A stretch of 6,477 nucleotides of DNA from a bacterium (lineage in GTDB: Bacteria > Patescibacteriota > UBA1384 > JAMDBS01 > DAOVQR01). This document shows positions 5,970 to 6,477 of this stretch, piece by piece (the stretch's first letter is position 1; each line of letters begins with the position of its first letter). The DNA lies in NCBI GenBank assembly GCA_030628575.1, contig DAOVQR010000040.1, positions 1 to 6,477 on the forward strand, in the 5' to 3' direction. The notes beneath the pieces are model-generated. The model saw only the letters and a program-made list of their open reading frames with translations, made no database searches and was not told where the DNA came from. Both the position numbers and the translations under genes were made by a program.

Positions 5970-6477
5970 ATGAAAAACAACATCCAAAAAACAATCGCCA
6001 TAATTACATTATCTGCCCTATTTTTGAATATATTCCCCATAGATGATATTCGATTTCTTAAAATCGACAAGGTAAAGGCAGCCCAGAAACAAACCGAAGA
6101 ACAGGGTTATGAATATTCAATAGTTCCTGATCCGGAAATTGAGGAATTGCCAGGATACGAAGAAAAATTCAGATGGCTTTTAGATTCACAGGGACCGCCA
6201 AATATGATGGTGGCTGCCGCCTATGATGATGTAACTCCACGTTTGATTTTCAAGGGCAAACTAGATATCAAAACAATTGCCGAAAATATGGAATATATGC
6301 AAAAACTTGAGGAGCAAAATTATGTTGCCTATGATGTTGGACCAAATTATAATTCCGTAATATTTAACAATAATTATTTAATTCAATCAGCTAAAGCAGT
6401 ATCACATCAACAGATCGATCAATCCATGGAAGAAGAATTGGAAAAACCTAAACATAAACTGGATTATAGAATTATAA
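5970..6477 (+). CDS. Secreted or membrane-anchored protein of unknown function, N-terminal part
   Basis: An open frame of 169 codons runs off the right edge. It starts 12 bases after the previous stop and is preceded by AAAAAGGT, a good ribosome site about 6 bases from the ATG, so it is probably in the same transcript as the M74-like gene. The N-terminus looks like a signal peptide or anchor: MKNNIQK, a hydrophobic core (about 8-22), and a possible cleavage after VKAA (35-38). The mature part has an acidic region (about 52-66), FRWLLDSQGPPNMM (67-80), a strand-like RLIFKGKLDI (91-100), and a charged, possibly helical stretch around 100-116. No family is recognised and no catalytic motif is visible. 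Its context suggests an exported component of the T4SS/envelope cluster. Confidence 0.75.
   Translation, partial: MKNNIQKTIAIITLSALFLNIFPIDDIRFLKIDKVKAAQKQTEEQGYEYSIVPDPEIEELPGYEEKFRWLLDSQGPPNMMVAAAYDDVTPRLIFKGKLDIKTIAENMEYMQKLEEQNYVAYDVGPNYNSVIFNNNYLIQSAKAVSHQQIDQSMEEELEKPKHKLDYRII

Noticed and set aside
1..6477. Recoded TGA (as in Gracilibacteria and Absconditabacteria)
   Set aside because: No in-frame TGA occurs in any supported gene, although all five visible stops are TAA; the standard code explains everything.

Overview
The window reads as part of a type IV secretion (T4SS)/conjugation-type cluster from a very AT-rich bacterium. The most likely source is a member of the Patescibacteria (Candidate Phyla Radiation). 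That placement is an inference from the low GC, the Lys/Asn/Ile-rich proteins, the compact single-strand layout, and the combination of a VirB4/TraC-type ATPase with membrane-anchored cell-wall enzymes and beta-propellers. No rRNA or other phylogenetic marker is present. All six genes lie on the + strand, and the five whose ends are visible all stop with TAA. No gene contains in-frame TGA codons, so the standard genetic code fits.

Layout. (1) Positions 1-395 are the C-terminal end of a VirB4/TraC-family ATPase. (2) Three bases later comes a membrane-anchored two-domain enzyme, an SLT lytic transglycosylase fused to a C39-like cysteine peptidase, with both catalytic sites intact. (3) Another three bases later comes a membrane-anchored seven-bladed beta-propeller-like protein of unusually low GC. 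These three genes look translationally coupled. (4) A 76-base gap carries a good extended -10 promoter, placed so close to the next ATG that the mRNA would be nearly leaderless. It drives a second anchored propeller protein, which has a PEGA domain between anchor and propeller. (5) The 233-base gap at 4021-4253 is almost filled by a roughly 220-base imperfect dyad of A/C-rich and G/T-rich arms. (6) Next is a 567-residue membrane protein with a charged N-terminus, a 20-residue Ala/Lys/Gly tandem repeat, one transmembrane segment, a coiled coil and a C-terminal domain resembling M74 (MepA-type) murein endopeptidases. Key metal and catalytic residues of that domain appear to be replaced. (7) A secreted protein of unknown function begins at 5970 and runs off the end.

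Working together (inference): the ATPase would power DNA or protein transfer. The SLT-C39 protein would open the peptidoglycan for the apparatus. The M74-like protein may bind wall without cutting it. The two anchored propellers and the secreted protein would be envelope-side structural or contact components. The most unusual items are the apparently dead M74 domain, the large dyad element between genes, and the near-leaderless start at 2728.
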